From Costus lasius (Eukaryota; Streptophyta; Magnoliopsida; Zingiberales; Costaceae), in contig CM050450.1 in NCBI GenBank assembly GCA_027563935.2, positions 13,933,957 through 13,997,956 on the forward strand: a stretch of DNA of 64,000 nucleotides, in the 5' to 3' direction. The stretch's first letter is position 1. Every line of letters begins with the position of its first letter. Positions 46,708-58,476 of the stretch are shown piece after piece. Below the pieces are notes generated by a model. It made no database searches. It saw nothing but the letters and a program-made list of their open reading frames with translations, and was not told where the DNA came from. The translations under genes were made by a program, and so were the position numbers.

Positions 46708-48245
46708 CTACTGCTCGTGACATGGCAAGCATTCCATGGACGCGTGCTCCGTTCAAATATATGACGCGCCCGCCTGCCGCTTCAATCCTCGCCAGCTCAT
46801 CCGGACGGTCCGGCTGGGAAAAAAAGAATGATTGTTATGGAGTTATCCTTCTTTAAGCTCACCGCAAACATCACATAACCGTTTACGTATCCTATATTTC
46901 ACAACCAACGACACATTCCCGGATCCCGTGACCGCCATCCTCAGTCGCACCACGTGTTGCTGATCAGACACGCGTCAGTTCCTCAACGAATCAACTAGAA
47001 TATCTCTTACCAACTTTAACACGCAAACCACGTGGCGACCAGCGGTTGCACGAGAGGAAATCGCCCCTCGAAATGAGGTATTATCACATGAGTGCCACTA
47101 GACTGACCTTGTGATCATCGGAGAGGGGTACCGCCCGGCCCCCGCGGCTAAGCACCGCCCTCGAATCGCCGCAGTTGGCTACCACAAGGCGTCCGCCGCC
47201 CATAAGAGCCACCACCGCCGTCGATCCGACGATTTCTGATTCGATTCCTGACCGCTCGCACTGGCAGAGAGGCAGCCCGACCCTCCCGCACGCGCACGAC
47301 GACAGTGCCAGCTCGTCCATCCGCGCGAAGCTCCGCTGAACCACCACCCTCATTCGCTCCTCCTCCGTTGCCGCCTCCACCTCCCGGCCGAGCTCTTCCG
47401 CGAGCAGCACGTGCATCCACTCCTTGCACAAAACCGAGACCTGCACGGCGAGCTAGGGCAGCTATGGTAAACCAAATCGTTCGGAAACTGTAAACCTGGA
47501 AGGTACGGAGAGCCCTAACTTATGGAACAGGCCATTACCCCGTCACCAGTTGTTTCTGATGAGTGAGGGTTAATAGCCCATACCATTTGCAAATCACAAG
47601 TGAAATGATTGATGAATAAGAATTATCTTTATTTCAAGATTTGGTAGCAACCCTAAATTCGTGTTCGTTTTTGGAGTTTTGTCGGTGTTTTCTAATGGCG
47701 AGCTTTGGTTTCAAACAATGAAGATATGAAGCTATGAGATTTACGTGGGAGCCACCATGGCCATCAAAGACGGCGAAGAAATGGAGCGGCGGGCCACCTT
47801 CGGGGCGGAAAAAACCTGGCCAGACCGAGATAGCGTCCTCCATCTCTCTCGATCGCCCGGAGAGGGAAATAGATCCGAACGCCACCGGCATCGCCAGCGA
47901 CGACCCAGACGTCGACGCGATCGCTGGAGCGCCAGGTTTTATCCCAGATGCCGAAGACGGTGAAGGAGACGTCGACGACGAAACCCAGGAGGAGCTAGTA
48001 GGCAGAGGGGAAGGTTGAAGAGTCGGAGCGTCGTCATCTTCGGTACGGCTCCGCTTCTCGTTGAACTCCTCCTGGCTGCCCTCTTCGCTGCCCCACTGGC
48101 GCTTCTCAGCCCTATTCGGGCTTGAGGGGAGTGTGCCTTTGCTGCCGATAGGAAGGCGGCGCCTCTCGCTACGCCGGCTACGTGACTCGCGGCATTTCTC
48201 GGGTGAATCGCCTTCCCCAGCCATCCGTTGACAAATTGCAGCCAT
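46708..48245 (-). CDS. Clade-A PP2C, exons 1-3 (ABA signalling phosphatase)
   Basis: Exons on the minus strand are 47745-48245 (residues 1-167), 47108-47440 (168-278) and 46708-46813 (279-313 plus one base). Exon 4 is at 27026-27402. The Mg/Mn-dependent Ser/Thr phosphatase motifs are REMED (133-137), DGHGG (161-165), GDSR (258-261) and [19 protein letters not shown]. Clade-A enzymes dephosphorylate SnRK2 kinases and are blocked by PYR/PYL-ABA. The receptor-lock Trp, expected in VIQWNGARVFG, is Leu298 here ([11 protein letters not shown]; codon TTG at 46754-46756), as in AHG1-type enzymes that lack this Trp. The N-terminal 120 residues are Ser/Arg/Pro-rich and probably disordered. The start is the first in-frame ATG ([12 protein letters not shown]). 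The length of 438 residues is normal for the clade. No lesion is seen. Confidence 0.9.
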
Positions 48246-48376
48246 TAACGGCTGCGATCGGAGGTGAGCGCTGTGTGCCGCGGCGAAGTTCGATCTCCGA
48301 TGTCCATCCTCGTGCGAGGTAAGTTGAAAGCGAAAGCGAAGCGGCTTTTTAATGGGGAAAGCAGTGTCTGGTTTTT

Positions 48377-48385
48377 CTATATAAA
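48377..48385 (-). promoter_or_regulatory. TATA-like box of PP2C gene
   Basis: TTTATATAG on the minus strand, about 135 bp before the ATG, followed by purine/pyrimidine-rich leader sequence. The assignment is positional. Confidence 0.4.
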
Positions 48386-48518
48386 GAGAAGCCCGGAGGA
48401 CGGGATGAATCAGAGAGAGAGAGAGGAGTTTTAGTTGTTGTGTTTGGGAAGGAAAGAAGCGCTGCGGTGCTGGGCGTGGAAGCAGCTCGAGCTGGCCTTC
48501 GAAAGATCACTTGGTGGC

Positions 48519-48525
48519 GACACGT
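48519..48525 (-). promoter_or_regulatory. ABRE (ACGTGTC) upstream of PP2C
   Basis: ACGTGTC with an embedded CACGTG core lies about 275 bp before the PP2C ATG and 135 bp before the TATA-like box. Clade-A PP2C genes are commonly ABA-induced through such sites as feedback, so this fits. Function here is inferred. Confidence 0.5.
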
Positions 48526-48608
48526 GTAGCGGGTGAGGCGCCAGTGCCTTCGCTCCACACTCTTGTTTGCAGGACGATGGGAAGGCTCGTTAGGTTAAAC
48601 GTACAGGT

Positions 48609-49035
48609 TCGGCGTGTGACTATTTTACATCTCGAATCAAATCTATCGATTTAGGTGTAAATCATTCTCGAACTAATCAGTTAGCCGGTTAACTAATGTT
48701 TTTTGTTCGGTCACAATACAATATAAAATAATTAATAATAAATTTTAAAATATAAAATTATAAATTATTATACAATTTATTAAACTAAATAATACATACT
48801 AGTAGATAATAGCACACTATATAGAAAAATAAATTGAAGGTGAAAGGATTTCAAATTTGAGAGTAAGAAAAGAAAAAAATAAATTTTATGATAAAAAAAT
48901 ATTTTTTATATAAACTATAAGCACGGTTCGGTTGAATAAAGGACAGCTTATAAAGTGTTTAATTAATTTAAATTTTGATTCAATTTGACTAGTTACCCAT
49001 TAGTTTTTAGTTTACTGATTTGTTTGCACACCCGA
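48609..49035. mobile_element. Degenerate hAT-like MITE remnant
   Basis: TCGGCGTGTG at the left and GTTTGCACACCCGA at the right are loosely complementary. The AT-rich body contains GCACGGTTCGGTTGAA, as in the other hAT-like elements. The flanks do not match, so boundaries are tentative. Confidence 0.3.
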
Positions 49036-50808
49036 TCATTGGGGATTGGATTAGACTCGTCCATTCCAGTCTACTTAGTGTTAAGTCTAGTAAATCTAGA
49101 AATCTAGACAAATAGGCGCATTTTCTTCTCGAGACCTTTTATTTTTTTTCATAATGTGGGAGTTAGAGTGTCTATTTACTTTTATCCATGTGGAGAGGAA
49201 AAAAAATATCTCTACTTGACTACAAAGTTTATTTTGTACAATGCGGAAGTTCAATTTTTCTCTTAATAGCAATTTTAGGTATATATTTATATGGGCCTAA
49301 TGAACCCACATTGGATTTTGAAAGATTAGGTAACAAGGCACAAAATACACTTAATCTCATACATAAATATATAGGGCTATAAATAATATATTAAAATAAT
49401 ACAAAATATAAAAAGAACACTTAGCTATGTAGTCTTTTTTGCTATCTTTTTTAAAGAAACACCTTAGTTTCAAATTAAAAAAGAAAAAGAAAATTTTGTT
49501 ATTATCTCAATAGAAGTGATGAGGCTTGCATAAGGTTCATTCTTTTAACTACTCTCATGGTTTTTTCACATGGATTTATTGATGAGAGGCTTGCCAAAAA
49601 TTAGCATATAATATATACCAAGTAAAATTAAGTAAATCGAACATAAAGATGGTGATTAGAAGAAGGTTGAAGGATCATATAAGTTTAGAAGAAGGTTGAT
49701 GAGAAATACAAAGATTATAATACTTCGCAATAATGCATACAAAATAAAACTCTCATTTTAACATTTAACATTTGACAAGATTTAGCACTTTTGCTTTTTT
49801 TTTTTTTTTTTTTTACTAAGACGGATGGGAAGTACAAAGAAAAAAAAAAAATAAATAAATGGATGAAATGTATTATATGTTTTTCTTTCTTATGTTTACT
49901 TTTTACTTCAAAGGAAAAAAAATTTTAAGGATTAATATATACATTCTAATTTTTATTTTTTATACTCATTTATATATATACTAATAATATCATATAATTA
50001 TTAAATATTAAATACTAAATACGAGCAACGAAGGCGAGGACAAACAATGGTAGCAAGAATGAGCAATGGCGACGAGCTCGAGCAACGACGGCAAGGACGA
50101 GTAGTCGAAAAAAGCTTATAGTAAGCGAAGACGAGCTACGAAAAAATATTTAAAAATATAAAGTAAAAAAAGAATACTCAAAAACATAGTTTTATAACTA
50201 AAATATTAGATAGATAATAATTTTATTTAAAAATATTGAATTTAAAATATTTAGATATTTCATATTGTACTTTTAGTGTTTTATATGCTAATAATATAAT
50301 TAATATTTTAATAAAACTAATAATGATGATGGTAGCATGCTTCCCTTAAGAGTAATTAATAAATCATCACGATCGGTCACTTTTGCTTTTCATATACTTA
50401 ATTATAAAATCAAAGTGACACAAGAAAATAAAAAAAGTTTAAAAGAAAAAAAATAGTTAAAAGTGTTTCTTGCTTAAGAGAATAATTTGAAAAGTATTAT
50501 CATAGTTATGCAATTTATATTAAATAAATTTTATAGAATTCTGTTTATCATATGTTGCTTGCTAATGTATCACATTAATATGTTTTTAGTTATATTTTGT
50601 AAAAAAAAATATTATATGATAATACTAACAACGAGAGTAAGCAAGACTATTTATTTTTTATTTTAGAGCATTTAATATTTAGGGTTTTAATTTTGTTTTT
50701 AATAAAAAAAGAGTGAATAAGATAAATTAATAGAGATAAATAAATATTATGTATAGTGGGCCAAGATCCGTGAGGTGACTACCAAATGTGCTGGTGTTTT
50801 TTGGCATC
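49036..50808. other. AT-rich intergenic spacer
   Basis: No gene was found. Poly(T) at 49795-49814 and poly(A)-rich runs are present. A short open frame at 49188-49382 shows no family resemblance. A small GC patch near 50020-50140 repeats GAGCAACGA / GACGAGC words. Confidence 0.45.
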
Positions 50809-50817
50809 CCCTGGTAC

Positions 50818-51230
50818 GAGAAAAAAAAGCCTAGGTAGGGTACCTTGAATATAATAAAATATGATTATATTTTTTTAGAATATAATCATATTTTTATAAA
50901 ATAAGTATTTTTTTTAGAAAAATATGTGTAAATTACTCGAGGGTAGAATGACTTTTAAATATTTCGTAGAATATGTCCATGCAAATATTTCGTAGAATAT
51001 TTCGTAGAATGACATATTCTACGAAATATTTAAAAGTCATTCTACACTCATAGAGAGTGATTCTACGATATATTACAGTGATTCTAAGATAATTTATATA
51101 TGTTCTTTTATAAAATAAGTTTATTTTATAAAATTATAATTATATTAAAAAAATATAGGCATATTTTACGATATTCAAGATACCCTACTTAGAAACCTTG
51201 GGCATGGTACCCTGCCTAGGCTTTTTTCTC
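50818..51230. mobile_element. Foldback (MULE-like) element with perfect hairpin
   Basis: The ends GAGAAAAAAAAGCCTAGGTA and its counterpart CCTAGGCTTTTTTCTC form a long terminal inverted repeat that extends over GGGTACC and the AT-rich arms. The 9-bp flanks CCCTGGTAC (50809-50817) and CCATGGCAC (51231-51239) match at seven positions. In the middle, 50944-50977 and 51011-51044 are a perfect 34-bp inverted repeat around a 33-bp loop. It has no coding capacity. Confidence 0.7.
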
Positions 51231-51339
51231 CCATGGCACCGTGCATGAGCTCACGCCGGCGGTGCTCATAAATCCACTCCAAATGACCAGCCACCCAACT
51301 TTAAAAATCTAGACGGGTACCCTAATCATACATTCATAT

Positions 51340-51790
51340 GTCAACGATGAATGATAATTTAAAATCTATCAATAATAAAATAAAATATATCAATAAAAAA
51401 TTAATGTCTATTGATTATAAATTAAGATTTGTTAATAATAATCTAGACTTTATTCAAGATAATTTATGGTCAGATAAATTATACTTTAGTTATGGTAATT
51501 TTAGGTGTAATAAAGTATGATGTGTCAATGATAATAAATTAGGCTTTAATAAAAGTAATTAACGGTCTGCCAATAGTAAATTAGGTTTTAATGACATTAA
51601 TTAAAAGTCTATCAATAATAATTTTAAAACTATCAACAATAAATTAGGACTGTCAATGATAATAAATGGTGTACTAATATTAATAAGGTCTATAATGATA
51701 AAATAAAATATATAACTATTAACAACAAATTAAAAGTTGTTAATAATAAATTATTAAAAAATTTCTATGAACAATAACATAAAGTATGCA
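51340..51790. repeat. Degenerate AAT-rich repeat block
   Basis: Phrases such as TCTATCAATAATAA, GTCAATGATAATAAATTAGG and TTAATAATAAATT recur at irregular intervals of roughly 20-60 bp. It reads as a decayed tandem or cryptically simple repeat. The 60-codon open frame at its start is compositional. Confidence 0.5.
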
Positions 51791-53281
51791 TGTTTAATTT
51801 ATTAAAATTCACAACTTTACCTACTGGCTCTACGATTCCCTGATTAGGGTACTCACTCTAAGCCATTTTTCTCAAAAAACTGGGGTGGCGGTAGTTGCAT
51901 GAGGGGCACATGGCGGTTGCGGCCGGTAGGCGATCCGCCATGATCCCCTTTGCCGATCGCTCCACGTGTCCCGGAGCCGGTACGAACTTGCTTCGGATTC
52001 CCAATCAGCAGCTCTGCAGTCTGCATCCCACAGTAAATTTAAAAAAAAATCAAAATCACAATTAGCTACAACAGGTTTGACAAATTAGGCAAACGGCAGG
52101 CGCTTTGAAGGCCAGCTGTCCCCATCGCAAGGACAGATTGGCCACGTCAGTGTCAGACAAGTCTGCAGAAAAAGGCCAGCGTCATGCATGCAGCGCCACG
52201 TGCATGACAAATGTGACGTACGACACTTGACAGCTTCTGGATTAATCTACTCCAAATCTCAGTCGTTGATCTCATCTGCATCAATTATGTAAGAAAAATA
52301 GTCCCACATGCCGAAAAGGACATCATTAATTCCTTATTATACATTAGAGATCATGCGATCTTCCTTAGGGGATAATTAAGCCACACACCCTCTAACTCGC
52401 CCATTATTTGTGGCTCAAAAGCTCCCCTTGTGCTTATTCGACACGTCTCGCCACTGACGGCTGTGTGAATTTATTTATTTTTCCCGTGTCACAAGAATGT
52501 CGCTACTTGTCACGCGTCGGAATTGAGTGAGGTCTCGGTGGAGACTTTGACCTTTTCCGAGTCAAAGAGAGGGAGAAACATTCTTTCACTCGCGGCCACG
52601 TGTTAGATGATGCTCCTTGTGCTGTGATGCTCTACCTAATTACTCCATTTCATTATCGCAAATGTCAAACTCATAACTATTATTATAAGAAAAAAGGCAC
52701 ATTTAGGTGTTACTAATTGAATCGCCTAGTGCACTAGATTATGATTTAAGGTCAAATGGGATTGTCAACGTGGCTAAATGGCAGATCCAAGTGCGGCCTA
52801 AGACGTCATAAAATAAATCTTTATTTGGGCCTGAGTTGAACTAAGTGGGCCCATACATCCTTGAAGATGCACGGTATAGATATTACCCTGCTTAAAATTC
52901 CTAAAGCATTTTGATAATTTTAATTTTTCCAGTTCTTTGATTTTATGAAATTCCTTTTTTCTAACGTTAAGGTGTTTTGTATTCTTTTAGTTTTTATATT
53001 TTTGTATTGTGCCGGCACATGGCCTTGGGCCTAAACAAGCCGACCCACATTATGCGTTGAGGTGGGCCGTAGTCTCATGCTCACCATTTCTAAATCTATT
53101 TGTAACAGGCTTTATCAGTTGAGGCAGGCCCGACTCAGGCCTAGGCCCATGCTTGAGGCAGCAAGGCTGATGGATTAATAACCTTTTGTTAAACTATATC
53201 CGTTCGCTCTAATATAGATTAGACTAGTTAATATAAAATGTGTATCAATATTTAAAAAGTGGTTGAAGCAAAATTCAACGG
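51791..53281. other. Intergenic region upstream of tRNA-Gly
   Basis: No gene was found. The stretch at 51880-52640 has near-normal composition with several ACGTG words (for example CCACGTGTCC near 51963). It could be an old promoter-like or retrotransposon fragment, but no boundary supports either. Confidence 0.4.
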
Positions 53282-53352
53282 GCACCAGTGGTCTAGTGGT
53301 AGAATAGTACCCTGCCACGGTACAGACCCGGGTTCGATTCCCGGCTGGTGCA
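53282..53352 (+). tRNA. tRNA-Gly (GCC)
   Basis: The 71-nt cloverleaf starts GCACCAG and ends CTGGTGC plus discriminator A, giving a fully paired 7-bp acceptor stem. The D arm contains GTCTAGTGGTAG (A box), the anticodon loop is CTGCCAC with GCC at 53314-53316, and the T arm contains GGGTTCGATTCC (B box). No CCA is encoded and no intron is present, as in nuclear plant tRNA-Gly genes. It is transcribed by RNA polymerase III and appears intact. Confidence 0.97.
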
Positions 53353-53360
53353 ATAAATTA

Positions 53361-53365
53361 TTTTT
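53361..53365 (+). terminator. Pol III terminator of tRNA-Gly
   Basis: TTTTT begins nine bases after the tRNA 3' end, the usual RNA polymerase III stop signal. Confidence 0.8.
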
Positions 53366-54424
53366 GTTTTCAAGAGTCTCGTGATCTTCACAGTAACAGT
53401 AGCATAGATAAATAGATTATAAAATGCATGTACGTGATGGGGGGCAGGTGTGACAGGGACCCGTCATTCAAAGCCCGCGCATTCTCAAGGCGGCGCTCCG
53501 TATGGGCCCACGGCCCACCTCCACAATATTGCCAGTGAGTCAGATGCCCTCTCTCTCATAACCTCGCGCTCCCCGCTTTCCCCTCCAATCACATCAATCA
53601 AATCTTATTCTTTCTTCTCTCTCTTCATTTTTATTTACATTTATTTATTTATTATTTTACCCACTTATTTCCTCTGAAAATAAAATAAGCCTCGGAAATT
53701 CATCGTTTTCAAAAAAAAAATAAATTCAATTTTGGTATTTTTCATAATTTTATTTCATGAGTAAATTCATCATTATTTATACATTCACGGATCCGAAAGC
53801 AATACGGACTTAAAAATTTTGTTCGTCACTTCCCCTTAGATGGGTAAAAATACGACTCTTAAAGTAAAATAAATTATATATATATAAATTATTGGCATGT
53901 GATTAATATATTTAAAAAAGGTACAACAAGTACAATTTTTTAAGTTAATTTATTTAATTCCAAATATAAGTACTAAAAGATAGTTTTCATTGCACAAGCA
54001 TATGTACAAGTAAGAATTAAATTTTGGTCACATGAGACTTAAAGTCAAACCCGTACTACTAAAAAAACCTGATTTAATTAGATGAGATTTGCTGACAAGA
54101 TCTTATGGAGACAGATTAGGATTGGAAGAACCAAATTTGACAAGGGAAAATTACTAAAATTATCGATTTTAACGATCTATTTTTACATTATTAAAAAATT
54201 TACCAAATCTATCAAATTTATCTAACTAAAATCGATAATTTCTTTTAATAAATTTGATAAATTCCATAAATTAACGAGCCAAAATATAGTTACCATTATT
54301 ATTGTTATTGACTTTAGTTGAATCTATTAATTTCTTTAATAAAATTGATACTTATTATTGTTCTTTAATTTAACTAATCAAATTTATTTATTTATTTTTA
54401 ATAAAATTGATAAACTATAATTAT
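53366..54424. other. Intergenic spacer
   Basis: No gene was supported. A pyrimidine-rich, GC-leaning stretch (53440-53640) holds a 75-codon open frame ending in poly(Ile/Phe), which looks compositional. Confidence 0.4.
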
Positions 54425-54833
54425 GGCCCCGTTTGGCCCAGCTTATGTTTGTAACTTTTGCTAGTTGAAGAAATGCTGGTTGAAAAGATACTCGCAAGAA
54501 GTTTGAGAGTATTTGGATGCACAACTTATAGTTAGGTTATTTTATTTATAATAAATAATTTTTTTATTAAAAAAATTATTAAGATAAAAATTATATGATT
54601 AAATTTATAGTTAATTATAATTAAAATATTTATTAAAAATATTATGAGTTATATTATTAAAAAATTATTATTATATATAAGAATTATTGAGCATAAAAAG
54701 GTAGGACCAAAGAAACAGCTTCACCCTAATTTGTGGATTGAAACAGAGAAAATAAAGGGCCAAATGCTTGAGCTTCTTGATTTGTACTGACTGCAAAACT
54801 ATAAACAGACCCAGAAGCTAGGCCAAACAGCCT
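54425..54833. mobile_element. TIR element (GGCCCCGTTTGGCC type)
   Basis: The left end GGCCCCGTTTGGCCCAGCTT and the right end AAGCTAGGCCAAACAGCC are imperfect inverted repeats. Both flanks read TAT, a possible 3-bp duplication, but that is too short to be decisive. The body is AT-rich and non-coding, so a MITE is likely. The superfamily (hAT-like or Harbinger-like) is unresolved. Confidence 0.55.
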
Positions 54834-57663
54834 ATATTAGCCAACATCAATTGAGTAGGTTTAGAGTAATGTAACAATTTATGATTAATATATGTAGCTT
54901 TCTCCTCCATCTATATATATAGAGATAAAATGTAGTACTAATGCCAACAATTCATCAGGGAAAAATTGACATCATAAATTGGAATCACTAATTAATACTA
55001 GTATAATATAAAAAAAATTTTCTTTGATGTATACTTTTGTTGATTCCATTACTATCGTATGTCTTACATAATGGATCAAATCGTATAGATATCCCTTCAA
55101 CACAACATAAGTTATCGACTTAGAACGATTCACCGTAACATGGATTTAGATATTTGATTTAAGCATGAACCTATGATGCTAAATTCAAGTAGCCAAAATT
55201 TAATCAAAGTATTCGATTGAATAAAGTGATTCATGATCATCCACGTGATGCAATGATCAATTGTTACAATTTTTTTTAATATTCTGAACAGGAATAATCA
55301 GTCATGTCTGAATTATGCACTTCCTTTCCAAAAAAATATTAATAATTAATGTTTCAGCGATAAAAAAAATATACGTCAATGATTAGAGCGAGGTTATCTA
55401 TATCTATATAAAAATGGCTTGATACATTTAAAGCACATTATTTGTATGTTTAAACTACGGTTCGTAAAATTAGTTTTTATCGCTGTTTCGATCTAAGCTC
55501 AAATAAGTACATTGTTAGACAAAATCAATATGTATCAAGGTAGCAAGATGAGTGAAAATTTCAGAGATTGAGGAAAAGCTTTAGTGGATGATTAAGTTCT
55601 AAATTAGCGAAAGAGCGAAAGTTTTAGGGTATGTTCTGTAGAATAAAATCCACAATGGAAAAAATAATAAATTTAGATGAAAAGTTATCTAGATTCATTG
55701 CTTTTTCCATCCTTTTCATCGTAGAAGATAGCTTTTAGTGGCAAATAGGCAAAGGAGAATGCGGCCACGAAACTCGCAAATGACCAAAGCCTATGAAGGT
55801 TTCACCTCCAACTTTTCTCTCATTTGCTTACATTCCGCTTTGCTCCGCACAAAGGTGAAAGTTGTTTGAATTATCGAACAAGTGAAGAATATAAAGCTTT
55901 CGCTTCCATCTCTGCTCTTGTGCTTTTACCTATCTCATCTAAAACATAGTCTATATTATACCGGTCCTATTGAGAATTGTGTTATGTGAATTTTAGAGTT
56001 TAGACTGAACAGGCCAGATCTCACAACAAAATGAAAGGTGAGATCATCATCGTTCCACAATTACTAGGAAATTTTCTCTCATTTTGTATCAAAACAATTT
56101 AGTTGAATTTGATTCGATTGCTAAATAGAACCTGATTTAGCTAATAATTTTCATTTTCTTATTGGTTGGCTAATTAAATTATGTCTTATTTTAGCAATAT
56201 TTTCTTTATCTTTCATTTGAAAATTATACATAATTCTTTGGAAGCCTATGTATGATATTTATTTCTTAAATAAATATTTGTATCACTTGCCAAAATTACT
56301 TTGGTTTCACAATTTCATTACTTCAAGAAATACTAATAACTCTCATAAACCTACAATTAAATAATCATGTACAGCAAAAGTAATCAATAAATTAAGATTT
56401 TAGAGGTGCCATCTAGTTCAATTAGAAAAGAACTCTATTGTTAGTTATTAACAAGATCTAGAAATTCAATATCGCCATCATCAATTACTTGCTCATCAAT
56501 CATAACTAATTCAAAATCTAATTTTTATAATTAATTTTTTTAGTCAAATTTTTTTTTACTATAATGCGATTTAAATAAATAATATACTAATTGAAAGTAC
56601 TATTTTTTTAGTGTGCTACTGATGACTCTTGCAAATATTATCTCAATTGTGTGCCACAAAAATCATGTTATAAGGAAAAAGATATCAAAAGAAAATTAAT
56701 TTTTCTCTATTTTCATAGTAAATTTAATTCTTTTACACACTCATGGTTTTTTTTTCTTGAAATTTACAGATAATAAATTCTTGAATCTAGTTACTCAATA
56801 CAAACATAAACAACTATTCATTAAATTTCCAAAAATTTGATGTCAAAATTTTATTCAAATTTAGCAAGTAAGCTTAAAATAGTATACTATATATCTCGAT
56901 ATGGTACACCTAAAAAAAGTTAAAATTTCTAAAAACCTACTAAATTATTCAAACTTTACTCTCGTTATCAATCAAGCAAAATTGGATAACACAAGGCATG
57001 TAGAGGTGATTCTCTTCTACGTTTCTTAGTTGACTTGAGCTATTTTTGAAGCAAAAGAACACAAAAATATTTAATTTTGTCCAAATTGAAGATACATAGC
57101 TTGATTGAGTATCTAGAAGAAAAAAAAAGTACTTTTTTTTTGATAATTTTATAATCAAAGTTGCCTTTTGATAAAAACGATAAAGAGGAAATGCCCTACA
57201 ATGTTTTGACATGTTTGGAAATATAAAACTTACCAAAGAAAGGAATACCTCGGGATTTGAATATTGGAAAAAACAATAACCTAAACAATTAATTTCCTAT
57301 TTGAAAAGATTAATATAATAATTTCGAGCTATTTCTTGAAATAAAGAAGCAACCAAAAGAACATTAAACAAAGATCTTTGGAAAGATAGATCTATATTTT
57401 ACACATCAAATGAACTATACAATAATAGTATGAACAATATGTGTGATTGATTATATTGTAATTAAATCAAAAGGTTTAATTTACTTTTCCAAGATCAAAT
57501 TCTTCATCATCATTATTAAATATGCTATAAAGTCTAGCCTACGATTAGGCTTCAAGGGAGGAGGAGCCTAATTAGATTCCTACTATTTCAGACACCACCA
57601 CCAAATCGATCCAAGGAAGTAGGAAGCAAATCTAAGCTCACCTGCGCGCCGCAGATTAGTTTC
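54834..57663. other. AT-rich intergenic spacer downstream of AHL gene
   Basis: No gene was found. An open frame at 56949-57236 has no domain. The last 100-150 bp before 57664 are probably the AHL 3' UTR. Confidence 0.45.
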
Positions 57664-58476
57664 CTAGAATGGCGGAGGGCGCGCGTGAGCCCAGGCGAGA
57701 GCGTCGTGCGGCAGTTGGCCGCCGCCGGGCATCAAATTGGGAGGCAAGTTGTACATGTTCAACACCGACGGATCTGGCAATCCGGCCGGCATCTGCGCGC
57801 TCGCGCCGGGGCCGTGGCCACCCGGGGCGTCGTCCTCGTCCTCGTCGAGCGGCAGCCTCTCGTAGGTAGCGTTGGTGAACGTGGCGGCCACGACCATGAC
57901 AGGCCCCGCGGCGGTGAGCTCGCCCACGACGCTGCCCCCGACCACCTGCCCCTGCCCGCCGGCTAGGTAAACTGTCAGCCCCGTTGACCCCGGCGGGGCG
58001 GGGCCGGGCAGGAAGGTGCCCCCCAGGGACAGGATCTCGAGGCGGCCCTGCAGAGCCATGACGGCGCCCGGGGCGGCGGGCTGGCGGAGCGTGACGTTGG
58101 CGACGGCGCCCGCGCCGCTGAGGACGCTGACGCCGCACTGGCGGCGGCGGGCGAAGCGGGCGATGCAGTCGGCGACGTCGGCGCCCGCCGCGACCTCCAT
58201 CACGTGGCTGCGCAGCGCGTTGGGGCTGTCGCGGGTGATGAGGATCGGGGGCTTGGGCTTGTTCTTGGAGCCCGGGGGGCGCCCGCGCGGGCGGCGGCTG
58301 CCGAGCTCGACCGCCCCCTCCTTGGGGTCGTCGTTGTGGTCGCGATCGTCGTCCTTGTGGGGCATATTCTCGTCCTCGACGTCGTCGTCCTCATCTGGCT
58401 TCGAGCTGGGAGCGGAGGAGGCCGGCTCCTGAACTCTGGGGAGCCCCAGGTGGCCCGCCCACCACGGACTCGCCAG
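57664..58476 (-). CDS. AT-hook nuclear-localized (AHL) protein, apparent CTG start
   Basis: Intronless, like clade-A AHL genes. The protein has an acidic leader, one AT-hook ([11 protein letters not shown], about residues 61-71) that contacts the minor groove of AT-rich DNA, and a PPC/DUF296 domain (about 75-215) with [26 protein letters not shown] and [13 protein letters not shown] proteins form nuclear oligomers that regulate growth and development. Relatives begin MANPWW. Here the same frame reads CTG-GCG-AGT-CCG-TGG-TGG ([18 protein letters not shown]), with CTG at 58474-58476 and an in-frame TGA at 58501-58503. No ATG lies between them. The first ATG in frame (58363-58365, MPHKDD) gives 233 residues without the conserved N-terminus; CTG gives 270. 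The AT-hook and PPC domain are intact either way. Third-position GC is very high against the flanks. Confidence 0.88.
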   Translation of the reverse strand: MASPWWAGHLGLPRVQEPASSAPSSKPDEDDDVEDENMPHKDDDRDHNDDPKEGAVELGSRRPRGRPPGSKNKPKPPILITRDSPNALRSHVMEVAAGADVADCIARFARRRQCGVSVLSGAGAVANVTLRQPAAPGAVMALQGRLEILSLGGTFLPGPAPPGSTGLTVYLAGGQGQVVGGSVVGELTAAGPVMVVAATFTNATYERLPLDEDEDDAPGGHGPGASAQMPAGLPDPSVLNMYNLPPNLMPGGGQLPHDALAWAHARPPPF

